A stretch of DNA of 64,000 nucleotides from NCBI GenBank assembly GCA_015501585.1, contig JADNRY010000244.1, positions 28,973-92,972 of the forward strand. The letters run 5' to 3'. This DNA is from Rhodocollybia butyracea. Lineage: Eukaryota > Basidiomycota > Agaricomycetes > Agaricales > Omphalotaceae. Every line of letters starts with the position of its first letter. Position 1 is the first letter of the stretch. Under the pieces are notes generated by a model. It saw only the letters and a program-made list of their open reading frames with translations, did no database searches and was not told the DNA's origin. Below, piece after piece: positions 35,320-45,455 of the stretch. Both the position numbers and the translations under genes were made by a program.

Positions 35320-36220
35320 ATTCGGATGCCGCGCCGGGAGAAAAGCGCGCGCTTACTGAATCTTTTCTTTTTGTTAACGTTTTCATGGTGTTCGAGAACT
35401 GATGGATCCTGGGTTGGATAGAGGAAGAAATAAGATGGATTTCACGGCAAGTAACCGCACTCAGAGTCATAATGCTGAAATTCTGAAGTGCAGAATAAAG
35501 GACAAGGTGACCTGGTCAGCTGGCCAAGTTGAAGGAAGACCACTACGAACCGTGACCATGACTCGTGGCCCATTGTCGGGTGGCAAACTAGGCTGGTCCT
35601 TTGAACTTTGACACAGAACCAGAATCAACGGCCTCTTTCGCATCCTGTTGTGATAAAAGACAACACGCACAGTGTTCCCTACTCCCAGATCAACCACCCG
35701 GGCGACGATCTGCTGAAAATGGGGCTAGAAGGCTCTGCTACCGCTCAGAGCAACCAACCTGGAGCATTCTACTCATCTTCTCAAAATCCTCCTCTATACG
35801 CTTCACCAAACCCGGAAGCCGTTCAGTTTCTGCTGAATCACGTTTGTACTCGTCGACATCCCTCTGGACAAGGAATCTAGTATCCGCCACAACCGTATTC
35901 ACATTTTCTCCCCCGCATCCATTGCAGCACATCCCTCAGCATGACAATTCTTTGCCACAGTTGCCAAATGTCTACGCTCCTTTGCCCTCAGCAGTTCCAG
36001 CATTTCCTGCACCGATATTCGCGCCACAGCACCAACGTCAGAATCCAATCGTCCGTTCCCTCAATAACCACTCCATTGATGCCTTCTCCATTTACGCACT
36101 TGCCCTCATCCCCAGTCCCATCCTCTTTACCAGTATCATTGCCGTCCTCGCAGCCTCACACTAGCTCTCCTTCGCATAATGCTCGGCCAAGATTTATGTG
36201 TCGTCGTTGGGTCGCGTACC
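35320..36220 (+). repeat. Repeat family A, copy A4, part before the Copia insertion
   Basis: The head carries GAAAAGCGCGCGCTTAC at about 35340. The coding-like part reads HPVVIKDNTHSVPYSQINHP and KMGLEGSATAQSNQPGAF, then QNPPLYASPNPEAVQFLLNH. The unit is cut at GTCGCGTACC (36211-36220) by the Copia element and resumes at 41385. It occupies the same position in block II as A0 does in block I. Confidence 0.6.
36216..36220. repeat. Target-site duplication of the Copia element, left copy
   Basis: GTACC immediately precedes the left LTR; the same 5 bp follow the right LTR at 41385-41389. Five-base duplications are standard for Ty1/Copia integrases. Confidence 0.93.
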
Positions 36221-36568
36221 TGTTGGAACTAAGAGACACGTTAGTACGATGTACAACTAAGCTCAGCCAGAAGTGATGAAGGCTAAATCATATTACCATA
36301 CCTAAGAGACACGTTAGTACGATGTACAACTAAGCTATAGGTACAGTATGAGCATAATGGACATAGAGCATAAGTATAATAGACATACCTCAGCCAGAAG
36401 TGATGAAGGCTGAGGAAAAGAAGGGAAAGTCGATACATACAGTATAAGTAGAAATCCGTATCAGTGAAATAAAAGTTAAAACAAATGATAAGAACTCGGG
36501 TCTGATATCTACTCGGTATTGGAGCTGTACATACCGGCGGCCATATACCGCGGACCGAATATCCAACA
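36221..36568 (-). repeat. Copia 3' LTR (348 bp)
   Basis: It starts TGTTGGAACT and ends ATATCCAACA (a 6-bp inverted terminus, TGTTGG/CCAACA). It differs from the right LTR at one position (A at 36428, C at 41244). It contains two internal direct repeats: a 35-bp unit at 36229-36263 and 36302-36336, and a 21-bp unit at 36264-36284 and 36391-36411. Confidence 0.97.
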
Positions 36569-36580
36569 CTCCCCCTCAAC
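36569..36580 (-). promoter_or_regulatory. Polypurine tract of the Copia element
   Basis: GTTGAGGGGGAG on the minus strand directly precedes the 3' LTR, the expected start site for plus-strand DNA synthesis. It overlaps the last five bases (36576-36580) of the polyprotein frame, including its stop codon. Confidence 0.88.
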
Positions 36581-39500
36581 GAGAATGCATTGGGACAAGT
36601 CCCAGTAGTCGAGTTGCCTGTCGATGAGTTTCACCATCAAGAGCTTTGGTGAATATGTCGGCGACATTATCCCTAGAAGCAACAACAGCTGTCTGAATAT
36701 CACCGCAATGAACCGCTTCACGAATCCAGTGGTGGTGAATTTTGATATGTTTGTTTGCATTAGTGACTTGGTCGGAATTAATGTTCTTCAAAGCCGAAGA
36801 TGAATCAACAAACATCTGAGTTGGTTCAGGTTGAGTGAAGTCGAGTTCCTGGAGAAGGGAGCGGAACCAAACAACTTCCCTACCACAAGATCCAGCTGCA
36901 TAATATTCGGCTTCACTGGTGGAAGTCGCAACAGCAGTCTGTTTCCTCGTATACCAGGAAAAACAACCTGTACCGAAAGTGAGGGCGGCGCCAGACACCG
37001 AACGACCATGTTCAAGGTGATCAACAAAGTTGGAGTCGGTATAGGCAAAGAAAAGGAGTGACTTGCCACCAAGGACGAGGACGAAGTCAACAGTCCCCTT
37101 CAAATAGCGAATAATCCGTTTCACTGCTTTCCAGTGGATATGACCGGGATTATGCATGAACTGCGCTACTTGTTGGGTGCTGCGAGTGATGTCCGGGCGC
37201 GTTCGAGTGGAGGCGTGCATGAGAGAACCAACACCTTCAGCGTAGGGCACCAAGCGCATCTCTCTCTGTTCAGGAGAATCATCAGAAGGACAATCAGCTT
37301 TGGACAATACCGTCTTTTCCATGGGTGTTCCAACGGGGTGAGCATCATCGAGTCGGAAACGGGAAATGAGAGACAAGATGTAGGAACGTTGGGAAAAGGA
37401 AATGGTTCGAGCAGATCTATCACAAGTAACAGTCATACCCAAAAATTGAGAGATCTCCCCCTTATCCGAGATATCAAAATGAGTACGGAACTCATCCTTG
37501 AATTGAATAATCTGTAGAATGGAGGAACCAAAGAGAGCTAGATCATCGACGTGAGTTGCAATGATGATTATTCCATCAGAAGAACGACGAAAGAAGACAC
37601 AAGGATCGGAAATGCAAACCTGAAAGCCAAGTTCAACCAAAACACTTTTTAGTTTCTCATACCAGAGAAAACCAGACTGCTTAAGTCCATAGAGTGCCTT
37701 GTTAAGCTTCCAAACCCACGAATCCTTTCCTCTGACTGCAAATCCGGGCGGTTGCTTCACATACGTTGGCTGGTCATCAGGGATGGTGCTATTAAGATAA
37801 GCAGATTTCACATCAATGACATGAATTTCCCAATCCTGGATGGCCGCTACGGTTGCAATACCACGAATGGATTCAATACGAGCAGTCGGAGCGTGGATAT
37901 CGACAAAGTCAATACCCGGAATTTGGGTAAAACCCTGAGCTACAAGTCGAGCTCGGTAGACCTCAATGGCCTGAGTGTCGGCATTGCGCTTGATAGCGAA
38001 GACCCAGCGTGTACCAATGGCCTTACGGTCAGGAGGTGGTGGAACGACAGAGTAAGTCCCAGTCTCCAAGAGCTGGTTAAGCTCGTAATGACAAGCGGCT
38101 TCCCACTCTGCATGATCGGGAGAGTTGAGAGCCTGCGAAACATTGAATGGAATTTCACCACTCAAGATATGAGCCAGTTCGGGCATCTCCCCCTCATCCC
38201 CGCTATCATCCATATCAAGCTCAACATGCGGAGGAATATCCTCATCAATCTGTGGCTGGACTTCTGCTCTCGCACGAGAGCGAGTCTTAGCAGGTGTAGC
38301 ATCAGAAGGCATGCGGGGATTAGGACGAGGGGCACGAGGTGGAGGAGTAGCAGGAGGAACAGGAACAGGAGGGTCAGGTGGGAGAGCGGATGGAGCGGTT
38401 ATAGGGGAAAACTCATCGTCATCTTTATAAGTAGGATTTTTGAGAGACGAATAATCATAGGACTCCCCCGCGGCGCTCAAAAGTCCATCTCCATTAGTGT
38501 TGTCATCAAACTTCACAGAGATTGCTGAACGTACACCTTTACCTGGCGTGTACACATAGTACGCCACCCGAGTCTCGTCAAAACCTAGAAAAATACCAGG
38601 AGTACCACGAGCGTCAAGTTTATGCTCCTGCGAGTTGTTGTATACCCAAACTTTACATCCAAAAGAATGCAATTTTCGACGGTCAGGGTGCTTCTTGTAC
38701 CAGAGATGATAGGGTGTCTCCCCTTTAGGTAGAGGACTAGCATAAGTCCGGGCACGGATATTAAGAATGTACCAGACAGCGTAGCCCCACATAGAGAGAG
38801 GAAGTTGAGAGTGAATAAGGATAGTGCGTACCCGGTCAAAAATTGTACGATTGAGGCGCTCAGAACGGCCGTTCTGTTCAGGAGTGTAAGGAGCGGTCTT
38901 TTCCCAGCGGATACCATGCTCCTTCATCCAATCGCGCCACTCGTTGGTTATATATTCCCCACCATTGTCAGTGCGGAAAACCTTCAACTTTTTGCCGGTT
39001 ACCTTCTCTACTTCAACTAACCACTGCTTAAAAGCAGTAAAAGCATCACTCTTGCGGCGAAGCAAGTAACCCCAAGCCATACGGGAGCAATCATCAAGAA
39101 ACGTGATGAGATACCCCATGCCGGTCATGGTCAAGACCGGAGCTGGTCCCCAAAGATCTGAGTGAACTAGGCCCAGTGGCTCTGAAGCTCTAGAGTTCGA
39201 TTCAGGAAAGCGCGCACGGGTGAGCTTTCCCTGCGCGCAGGCGTCACAGATGGGGGGTTCTGCAGCCAATTCTGAGGCTGTAAGTTTCACAGTTATCCCC
39301 TCAAGCGTACCCGAACGGTACAAGTCATGACAAGCGGGATAGTTCAAATGCCCAAGCTCGTTATGAAGCTGAACCAGTTTGGAGTAAAGCGGAGGTTTGT
39401 CCGAGGTGGAAGATGTAAACGCAGAGGTGGAGGGAGCAGAGTCAAGGTGATAAAGTCGAGAATCGTCCTTTGTTCCAGTGAAAACAACATCCTCCTCATC

Positions 39501-40937
39501 AATAAGGCGCTGGATAAAAGTACCAGCATCATCCTTACTGAATGTTACACATTTCCCTGCGCCAAAGACAGTATAACACTTAGCTTCGTCGAGTCGGGAA
39601 ACGGAAATGAGGGTAGGAGAGGAGTCAGGAACGAAAGCAGTGTCCTTCAGATTGAGACGGACAAGTTGACGATGGCGACGACGCGCAAGAAAAACGGCTA
39701 TACCTCGGCCTGCAATCTTCATAGTACCATGACCAAATCCAGTAACCTTCTGAGAAATGGCTGGATGGTGGAAAGACGTGAAGTCGGCACAAACAGAATG
39801 AATGTGAGACGTAGTACCAGAGTCGATAATGATGGGAGGCCTATCGGCAGTAGTACCAGCTGGATACACTGACTCAGACATAGGCTGGGAGGAATTCACA
39901 TTTGTAGAAGTCTCGGTCACCGGGTAAGCAGAGAAATCGATAATATTGGCGCCCGAAGAAGATTCTACGAAATGTGATGAGGTAGACTGCTCAGTTTCAC
40001 CTCCTCCCCCACTCTCCACATGGTGGGCTTTCTCTTTGCCCTTCTTCTTATTTTTCCCCTTTCTGTTACCTCCCTTAGCCTCCATAGCATGTTTCCCACC
40101 ACCGGGCTTACGGCAAAAATCCTGGGTGTGACCGGGAGTGTGGCAGTTGACACAATAATAATCTCCACGGGCCGCATAGGAGCGTTCGAGCACAGCGACG
40201 GCGGCTTCTACGTTCGACATGCCGGAATTAGAGTTCTCGTCAGGATGAGCTGAACGGTAAGAACCTAAAATCTGTTGGACAGTCGACTCAAGAGTAGTGC
40301 TGGAGGTGAGAGAGAAACTGCGGATCCAGGTGTGCCAAGACCCGGTCGCACCTTCCTCATTGGGGAGAGTAGTGACAAGAATAGCAGAGGCAAACCCTTC
40401 CTCCACAACGTACCCAGCTTTCCGGATATCCTGCAGAGCGGATTCGAAACCCTGAAGATGGGCAGACAAAGAATCAAAGCTATGCTGGAGCGGAAGTCGG
40501 CGGGTGAGTCGGGAGAAGAACGTCATGATGAGACCAGAACCCTGAGGACCATAAGTACCCGAAAGTCGTTTATAGGCGGCGCTTGTAAGACCTTCTACCA
40601 TGCTGACCATGCTCTCAGAGATACACTGGAGAAGCATGTTCATCATATAAGAATCCATCCGTTGCCAGATAAGATACTTAGTGTCGGTATCGGAAGGACA
40701 AACAAGCGCGCCTGACAAAATAGACTGACATCCTACTGTGCGAGCACCAGCGAGGAAGACGGCAGACCAAGACGAAAAATTCGTTTCACCTTTGAGCTTA
40801 GTGTCACGAGGGAAGAGTGAATTTCCACCACTAGGGATGGTCCAATCACTCGGAATAGTCGGCGCGGTCATAGTGGTCTGTGTACTCGAAGTAGTCTGAG
40901 TAGGTTGGGTAGTAGGAGCGGAAGGGGTAGTAGACAT
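36576..40937 (-). CDS. Copia gag-pol polyprotein, 1453 aa
   Basis: Domain order is typical of Ty1/Copia (integrase before reverse transcriptase). The Gag-like N-terminus is followed by a CCHC zinc knuckle at about 262-275 (CVNCHTPGHTQDFC). The aspartic protease motif is IIIDSGTTSH (D372). A GAG-pre-integrase HHCC region spans about 525-567. The integrase has catalytic D594, D657 and E693 (DD35E). Reverse transcriptase spans about 970-1200, with D1042 and HVDD (1129-1132) in place of the commoner YVDD. RNase H residues D1301, E1342 and D1378 are in place, and the C-terminal NKHIKIHHHWIRE block typical of Copia is present. Gag and Pol share one frame without frameshift or stop. Antisense open frames within it are shadows. 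Every catalytic residue expected is present, so the copy may be active. Confidence 0.97.
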   Translation of the reverse strand: MSTTPSAPTTQPTQTTSSTQTTMTAPTIPSDWTIPSGGNSLFPRDTKLKGETNFSSWSAVFLAGARTVGCQSILSGALVCPSDTDTKYLIWQRMDSYMMNMLLQCISESMVSMVEGLTSAAYKRLSGTYGPQGSGLIMTFFSRLTRRLPLQHSFDSLSAHLQGFESALQDIRKAGYVVEEGFASAILVTTLPNEEGATGSWHTWIRSFSLTSSTTLESTVQQILGSYRSAHPDENSNSGMSNVEAAVAVLERSYAARGDYYCVNCHTPGHTQDFCRKPGGGKHAMEAKGGNRKGKNKKKGKEKAHHVESGGGGETEQSTSSHFVESSSGANIIDFSAYPVTETSTNVNSSQPMSESVYPAGTTADRPPIIIDSGTTSHIHSVCADFTSFHHPAISQKVTGFGHGTMKIAGRGIAVFLARRRHRQLVRLNLKDTAFVPDSSPTLISVSRLDEAKCYTVFGAGKCVTFSKDDAGTFIQRLIDEEDVVFTGTKDDSRLYHLDSAPSTSAFTSSTSDKPPLYSKLVQLHNELGHLNYPACHDLYRSGTLEGITVKLTASELAAEPPICDACAQGKLTRARFPESNSRASEPLGLVHSDLWGPAPVLTMTGMGYLITFLDDCSRMAWGYLLRRKSDAFTAFKQWLVEVEKVTGKKLKVFRTDNGGEYITNEWRDWMKEHGIRWEKTAPYTPEQNGRSERLNRTIFDRVRTILIHSQLPLSMWGYAVWYILNIRARTYASPLPKGETPYHLWYKKHPDRRKLHSFGCKVWVYNNSQEHKLDARGTPGIFLGFDETRVAYYVYTPGKGVRSAISVKFDDNTNGDGLLSAAGESYDYSSLKNPTYKDDDEFSPITAPSALPPDPPVPVPPATPPPRAPRPNPRMPSDATPAKTRSRARAEVQPQIDEDIPPHVELDMDDSGDEGEMPELAHILSGEIPFNVSQALNSPDHAEWEAACHYELNQLLETGTYSVVPPPPDRKAIGTRWVFAIKRNADTQAIEVYRARLVAQGFTQIPGIDFVDIHAPTARIESIRGIATVAAIQDWEIHVIDVKSAYLNSTIPDDQPTYVKQPPGFAVRGKDSWVWKLNKALYGLKQSGFLWYEKLKSVLVELGFQVCISDPCVFFRRSSDGIIIIATHVDDLALFGSSILQIIQFKDEFRTHFDISDKGEISQFLGMTVTCDRSARTISFSQRSYILSLISRFRLDDAHPVGTPMEKTVLSKADCPSDDSPEQREMRLVPYAEGVGSLMHASTRTRPDITRSTQQVAQFMHNPGHIHWKAVKRIIRYLKGTVDFVLVLGGKSLLFFAYTDSNFVDHLEHGRSVSGAALTFGTGCFSWYTRKQTAVATSTSEAEYYAAGSCGREVVWFRSLLQELDFTQPEPTQMFVDSSSALKNINSDQVTNANKHIKIHHHWIREAVHCGDIQTAVVASRDNVADIFTKALDGETHRQATRLLGLVPMHSR

Positions 40938-41024
40938 CGATAGAGACGAGGGTTATGCAGGAAGAGAAGATAAAAGATTCGATTCCGGTAATCACTATAA
41001 GGCTGGCTGTATCAGGCGGACTCG

Positions 41025-41036
41025 GGGCCCATAACC
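41025..41036 (-). promoter_or_regulatory. Copia primer-binding site complementary to the initiator tRNA anticodon arm
   Basis: GGTTATGGGCCC follows the 5' LTR with no spacer. It is the complement of GGGCCCATAACC, the anticodon stem-loop of initiator tRNA-Met in many eukaryotes, rather than of the tRNA 3' end. This matches the half-tRNA priming known for Drosophila copia. Confidence 0.75.
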
Positions 41037-41384
41037 TGTTGGAACTAAGAGACACGTTAGTACGATGTACAACTAAGCTCAGCCAGAAGTGATGAAGGCT
41101 AAATCATATTACCATACCTAAGAGACACGTTAGTACGATGTACAACTAAGCTATAGGTACAGTATGAGCATAATGGACATAGAGCATAAGTATAATAGAC
41201 ATACCTCAGCCAGAAGTGATGAAGGCTGAGGAAAAGAAGGGAACGTCGATACATACAGTATAAGTAGAAATCCGTATCAGTGAAATAAAAGTTAAAACAA
41301 ATGATAAGAACTCGGGTCTGATATCTACTCGGTATTGGAGCTGTACATACCGGCGGCCATATACCGCGGACCGAATATCCAACA
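41037..41384 (-). repeat. Copia 5' LTR (348 bp)
   Basis: 347 of 348 bases are identical to the left LTR (36221-36568); the only difference is C at 41244. It should carry the element's promoter on the minus strand, but no TATA box is assigned. Confidence 0.97.
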
Positions 41385-42545
41385 GTACCTCTGGAAATGC
41401 TACGGACATTATGAGCACACCAACATCGCTTTCTCCTTTCCCATCGCCAATCATGCTCGCTTGGACACCTCCCATTGTTCCTGGTTCTCCGTTGGTATCA
41501 CCACTCTTCTTCTCTTCTAAACATAAACACACCTCTCCATTGTCACTCGTCACCTCTTCTGAACGAACATCTCCCACATCCATTGCTTCTCCCACCTGAC
41601 AATTACAAAGGTATCCCTCAGTTACATTCGACGACTCCTTTGCCCATGCATCCAAAATCCAACATGACACGCTCCATATCCTCCAATTCTCAGGCCTCAT
41701 CGACATCCTCCATGCAATGTGTTGCCTTTGGTATATTCGCCTTCATCTACACCTGCTAGTCAGAGGCCTAGTGGTAGTAGTTCTGCGCAAAAGTCAACTG
41801 GTTAAACGCAGTTTCACAGAGATGGTTCCACATCTTTACCTTCATTTCCTGCGACCTCACCAACGCCAAATCCCGCAGTATTTTAGTACATCTTTTTTTT
41901 CAGTGCTCACTTTTGACAACGGCAGCAGTACCTCTCCCATCATAATCCGCCTGTGTTTAAATTTGCCAGTATTGCATATCCATGCAGGTGAGTACTCAAT
42001 CGATCCTTTTTTGCATCATACCGATATTGAACAAAACTCAATAGCGCCCAGTCTCCCAGCACCTCCTTATTCTCCACATCCTCCCCTACCCCCCTCAAAC
42101 TTGCTGCCATTCTCAAATTCCAACTCCACGTCTCCTCGATCTCTCAACCCTCGAAAACTCCATTCCCACACCCTCTATCTCCCGACACTCCCACCCACCA
42201 TCTCTACCCTAATCCACCTCACTAACAAACATCATCAACACCAAACCCTCGCCACTCAACGCCTCCACCGTTACGTCCGCACGCTCAAAGCTCTAAAAGC
42301 TCACGAACAAACACGTGAATGTGCACAGAAGATGGTGTTTGATTGGTTTTGGAGGATTTCGGGCGGTTCCTTAATCCTAATGAGTGGTATTCTTAAAACG
42401 AATCGAGTTCACTTTGGGGTGGGGGTATTGGTGTTGGTGTTTCTACGCCTATGCTGCGGGAAGAGCCATCGAAAGGCTCTGGGCATGTGCTCGTAGCGAG
42501 GTGCGAGGTGGCTTTTGAAGCGTTTGGGCGTTGGGCTGTATGGTC
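41385..42545 (+). repeat. Repeat family A, copy A4, part after the Copia insertion
   Basis: It resumes with the duplicated GTACC then TCTGGAAATGCTACGG, the same phrase that is uninterrupted in A5 (50636, GTACCTCTGGAAACGACACG). It keeps the CAG/GTGAGTACTCAATCGATCC donor (about 41986) and the LIHLTNKHHQHQTLATQRLH segment (about 42210). Like A0 it lacks the KKRKR peptide. Confidence 0.6.
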
Positions 42546-42836
42546 CCTGGGAACCTTTCCGCTTGGTAGTAGTCAGTAAATAGTATTATTACATCCCGGT
42601 AGATCTGTTTACAGAGGATGCTTAATTGAATTTGATTTTTTGCGTGTAATGATTTGGGGGCACCGGCGGGGGTAACATACTGATAGGCTATGAGACAATC
42701 CCGCCCCATAGTTCTTGCCCCTTGGCATCACTGCAAAGATACACAGCTGGCACCTCAGAAGCTTGAAGCTAGAAAACTCGGATTGCAATAGTATTGAATG
42801 AGTATGCTACTTCTGTCTAGCTTGATACCCTTCGCA
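42546..42836. other. Spacer between A4 and the F-box gene
   Basis: Collinear with 3400-3690 of block I. No gene seen. Confidence 0.5.
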
Positions 42837-44594
42837 CTAGATTAGAGGATCTGCGAGCGTAATGGTGAGTACCAGCGGAAACGAATATATAAGGCATACA
42901 GCCGCATACTTACCAAGGATTCCAGGAGATTTTAATATGCGGTACACGCCAATCTTCTGCTGTCTCGATCTCTCCACTTGGGTATCGAATGCATCTACTG
43001 TCATATCCGATGCATAATACTCAACCATAGTTTGCGTTCCCACACTCCGAGATTCCAACAAATGCACTCCCAAGTGTTTGAGCTTTCGTGACTCTGCCAT
43101 GGCAAGTACAGCCCCCAGTTGGCCAGATGGACAGTGTGTAATGAGGTGCTCTAGCTGGGGAAGAAGATGAGGAGACTCAAGAGCCCTTAGAAGGAAGTCA
43201 GACATGTAGTAGCCTGAATAATAATTATCATGCTGGATCGCATGGGAGGGTTCGAAATACGTGAGTTGTTGGATACGTGGACTTGCTAGCAAAATGTCAA
43301 CAAGACCAAGATCCAGATTATCACGATCTCTGCTTGTTGAAACTGGCCCGAGTGTGAGTTCCTCGAGAGAGCATCCTGACCGAGAAATGAACTGGTCGAC
43401 TATTTCCCAATCCATGTTCCCACAGAGATGCAGAGAAACAAGGGATGGGCAGGTCAAAATGCGGAGTAGGTCAACGATATCATAAAGGGTGGCCTCAATC
43501 GCGAGGCGTTGTAGTCGGGGAAGTACGGTGTGTTCCTGATCAACCCATGCCATCCCTATGCGTTCTGATTGCACTGTAACACTAGTTAACGTTTCTGAGT
43601 ACCGGCGGACAATTTGTTTAGCTCGTTCGGCATCTGTATCGGTGAGATGAATAACTGATAGTCTACCACCGCTAAACCCTTGATCAGGAATAATCATCTG
43701 ATGAAGATTATTACACCTGTTATCAAAGACTGCAAACAAGCAGTCCCAGTCTAGAGAGACTTCCGGGGGTAGGTGGTGATTAATCAAGGACATCTTGATT
43801 GCCAGAGACTCCAAGCATGGAGGGGGTTCGAACGTAGGTATAGCTCTAAACACTCGGTCCCATTCGTTTGGACTATAATTGAGAATCTTGAGATGAGTGA
43901 TGCTTTGCCACCATGAGCTCAACGAAATGTGCTCGAGCTCCGTCGTTAAAGACCTGATAAACTCCTCGGAAGCGTCACTTTCCTGCAACAAAACAGAATA
44001 CTTCCACGGCTCTGGAAAGACAAGGTCCAATCGAGAAACGTTGGAGCCACCATGAAGTCGAGTGCTATACTTCTGTATAAGCTGCGTGTATTCATTTCGG
44101 GGTTTTGTCAGATCTAACTGTACACGGTTAAACGCATGGGGAACAGAGCCAAGGAGCTCTTTCCAGTGTCGACATACTTGCAAGAGCAAAAAGTCCGTGT
44201 CAGTTCCTTGAATGGCCAAAGGTAAGATTTTCAGCCAGATCTCATTGGGAACACGACGAATGGGACTTAGCAGTGCACTACAAGTATCTCTATCGCGATA
44301 TCTAACATCGCGATGAAACTTGATCGATTCAACGATGCGACTGATATGGCCCAGTGCAGAGTCTAACTGAGAGATATCATCGTCTGCTTGAGATATGCAG
44401 TCCAATGCATTTTGCCGTTCATCATCGTTTGAAGAGTAGGTGCTGTGACAAAGGTGGGACTGAGGATCAATTTTTGTTTTGGAACCAAGACGAAGCTGGT
44501 GGTCGCACATTGTGCATAGGGCCAAAGAGATCTGAGGAAGTTGAACCTTGTGAAAACTGCAGTCAGCGTCGCTATCTGAGCTCGAGGAGAACAT
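42837..44594 (-). CDS. F-box-like domain protein with leucine-rich C-terminal region (block II copy), 564 aa
   Basis: Exons 42914-44594 and 42837-42850, with intron 42851-42913 (GTAAGTAT ... GCAG), give 565 codons including stop; reading through the intron also stays open. It starts MFSSSSDSDADCSF and contains the DCISQADDDISQLDSALGHI coiled coil. The F-box-like motif LLSPIRRVPNEIWLKILPLA ... LLLQVCRHWKELL lies at about 107-146, followed by Leu-rich repeats (for example VSLHLCGNMDWEIVDQF). It is a presumed SCF adaptor. It is very similar to the block I copy (3698-5373) through its length, with the frame diverging in the last residues. It has the better-preserved N-terminus of the pair. Confidence 0.78.
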   Translation of the reverse strand: MFSSSSDSDADCSFHKVQLPQISLALCTMCDHQLRLGSKTKIDPQSHLCHSTYSSNDDERQNALDCISQADDDISQLDSALGHISRIVESIKFHRDVRYRDRDTCSALLSPIRRVPNEIWLKILPLAIQGTDTDFLLLQVCRHWKELLGSVPHAFNRVQLDLTKPRNEYTQLIQKYSTRLHGGSNVSRLDLVFPEPWKYSVLLQESDASEEFIRSLTTELEHISLSSWWQSITHLKILNYSPNEWDRVFRAIPTFEPPPCLESLAIKMSLINHHLPPEVSLDWDCLFAVFDNRCNNLHQMIIPDQGFSGGRLSVIHLTDTDAERAKQIVRRYSETLTSVTVQSERIGMAWVDQEHTVLPRLQRLAIEATLYDIVDLLRILTCPSLVSLHLCGNMDWEIVDQFISRSGCSLEELTLGPVSTSRDRDNLDLGLVDILLASPRIQQLTYFEPSHAIQHDNYYSGYYMSDFLLRALESPHLLPQLEHLITHCPSGQLGAVLAMAESRKLKHLGVHLLESRSVGTQTMVEYYASDMTVDAFDTQVERSRQQKIGVYRILKSPGILGKYAAVCLIYSFPLVLTITLADPLI

Positions 44595-44599
44595 TTGAA

Positions 44600-44984
44600 T
44601 CTACCCAGTCCATCCGAAACAACTTGGCTGCTCAATGTTCCTCCAGAGACCGTGGTATAAGTAGTCTGACACCAACGAAGCAGAAATCTAAAACTTCAGC
44701 CCCGGTGTCAACGGAGCAACCACGCCTTTAGTTCCGAGGGGTCCGAGCTTTGATGGCCGAACTTCAAAATGGCATGGCTTTTATATATACTGCTGCCCTG
44801 TGGGGCGTAAAGGGTTCCTGTGGAGTTTGGTGGACCACGATAATGATGGTCCATGAACAGCCATAAATCTCAGGTAAATCTGGTGCCTGTGTGAGAGATA
44901 AGTGTTCTAATCTTTTTGCATGACTGTTTATCACTGGTGTTGTTTTTAACTCACCTTTGTCCCTCAGTACTCCTCAAGCAATGT
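44600..44984. other. Spacer upstream of F-box copy 2
   Basis: Collinear with 5470-5760 of block I; the region between about 5760 and 5900 of block I is missing here. No gene seen. Confidence 0.4.
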
Positions 44985-45180
44985 ACTTACAGCATTGAAT
45001 GCATTTCACTGCATCTCCCAAGCACTGAGCAGAGGATGACATACACACGTTAGATAGTGCCCTACTAAGCCGCATCAGCCGCATCCTTGAATCAGTCCTA
45101 CCGGCATACCCATGGGCGTACCGCGACTCTGTTAGATAGTATCACAGTAGAGATCCTAGTCCAGGCATACTAGTTCCCGC
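44985..45180 (+). pseudogene. Relict F-box-protein fragment, block II
   Basis: Counterpart of 5832-6116: the plus strand keeps AATGCATTTCACTGCATCTC and GCCGCATCAGCCGCATCCTT followed by GAATCAGTCCTACCGGC, but an insertion (AAGCACTGAGCAG instead of AAGCAGAG) and other indels break the frame. Only decayed sequence remains. Confidence 0.5.
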
Positions 45181-45455
45181 AACGTACCTTGAAAGTCTTT
45201 AACCAGCACAAAAGTAGCATCACAATTTTAGTCAATTGCACATATTTTGGACTGTAGTACCTTGAGTACACCCCAAATGTAATACTAGTTTTAATCAGGA
45301 AGGAAGTACACACTGTTTCCTTTACTATTTTGTTAGTACACTGTTCCGAAACTATGGAGGCCCACTGAGAGGTAACAAAATTTGTGGGCACTAACACGAG
45401 TGTAAGGCTTATGCATTTGTTATGCATACTAGTAATAGGTAACCAATAGGTAACA

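Larger units (their letters stand above)
36221..41384 (-). mobile_element. Complete Ty1/Copia LTR retrotransposon, 5164 bp
   Basis: The element comprises two 348-bp LTRs, GTACC target duplications, a polypurine tract (GTTGAGGGGGAG, minus strand, 36569-36580) abutting the 3' LTR, and a primer-binding site (GGTTATGGGCCC, minus strand, 41025-41036) abutting the 5' LTR. A single uninterrupted 1453-codon gag-pol frame lies between them. All parts needed for autonomous transposition are visible. It is inserted antisense into repeat A4. Confidence 0.96.

Noticed and set aside
37752..38528. Long plus-strand open frames opposite the Copia polyprotein
   Set aside because: They lie entirely antisense to well-defined integrase and reverse transcriptase coding sequence and have no domain of their own.
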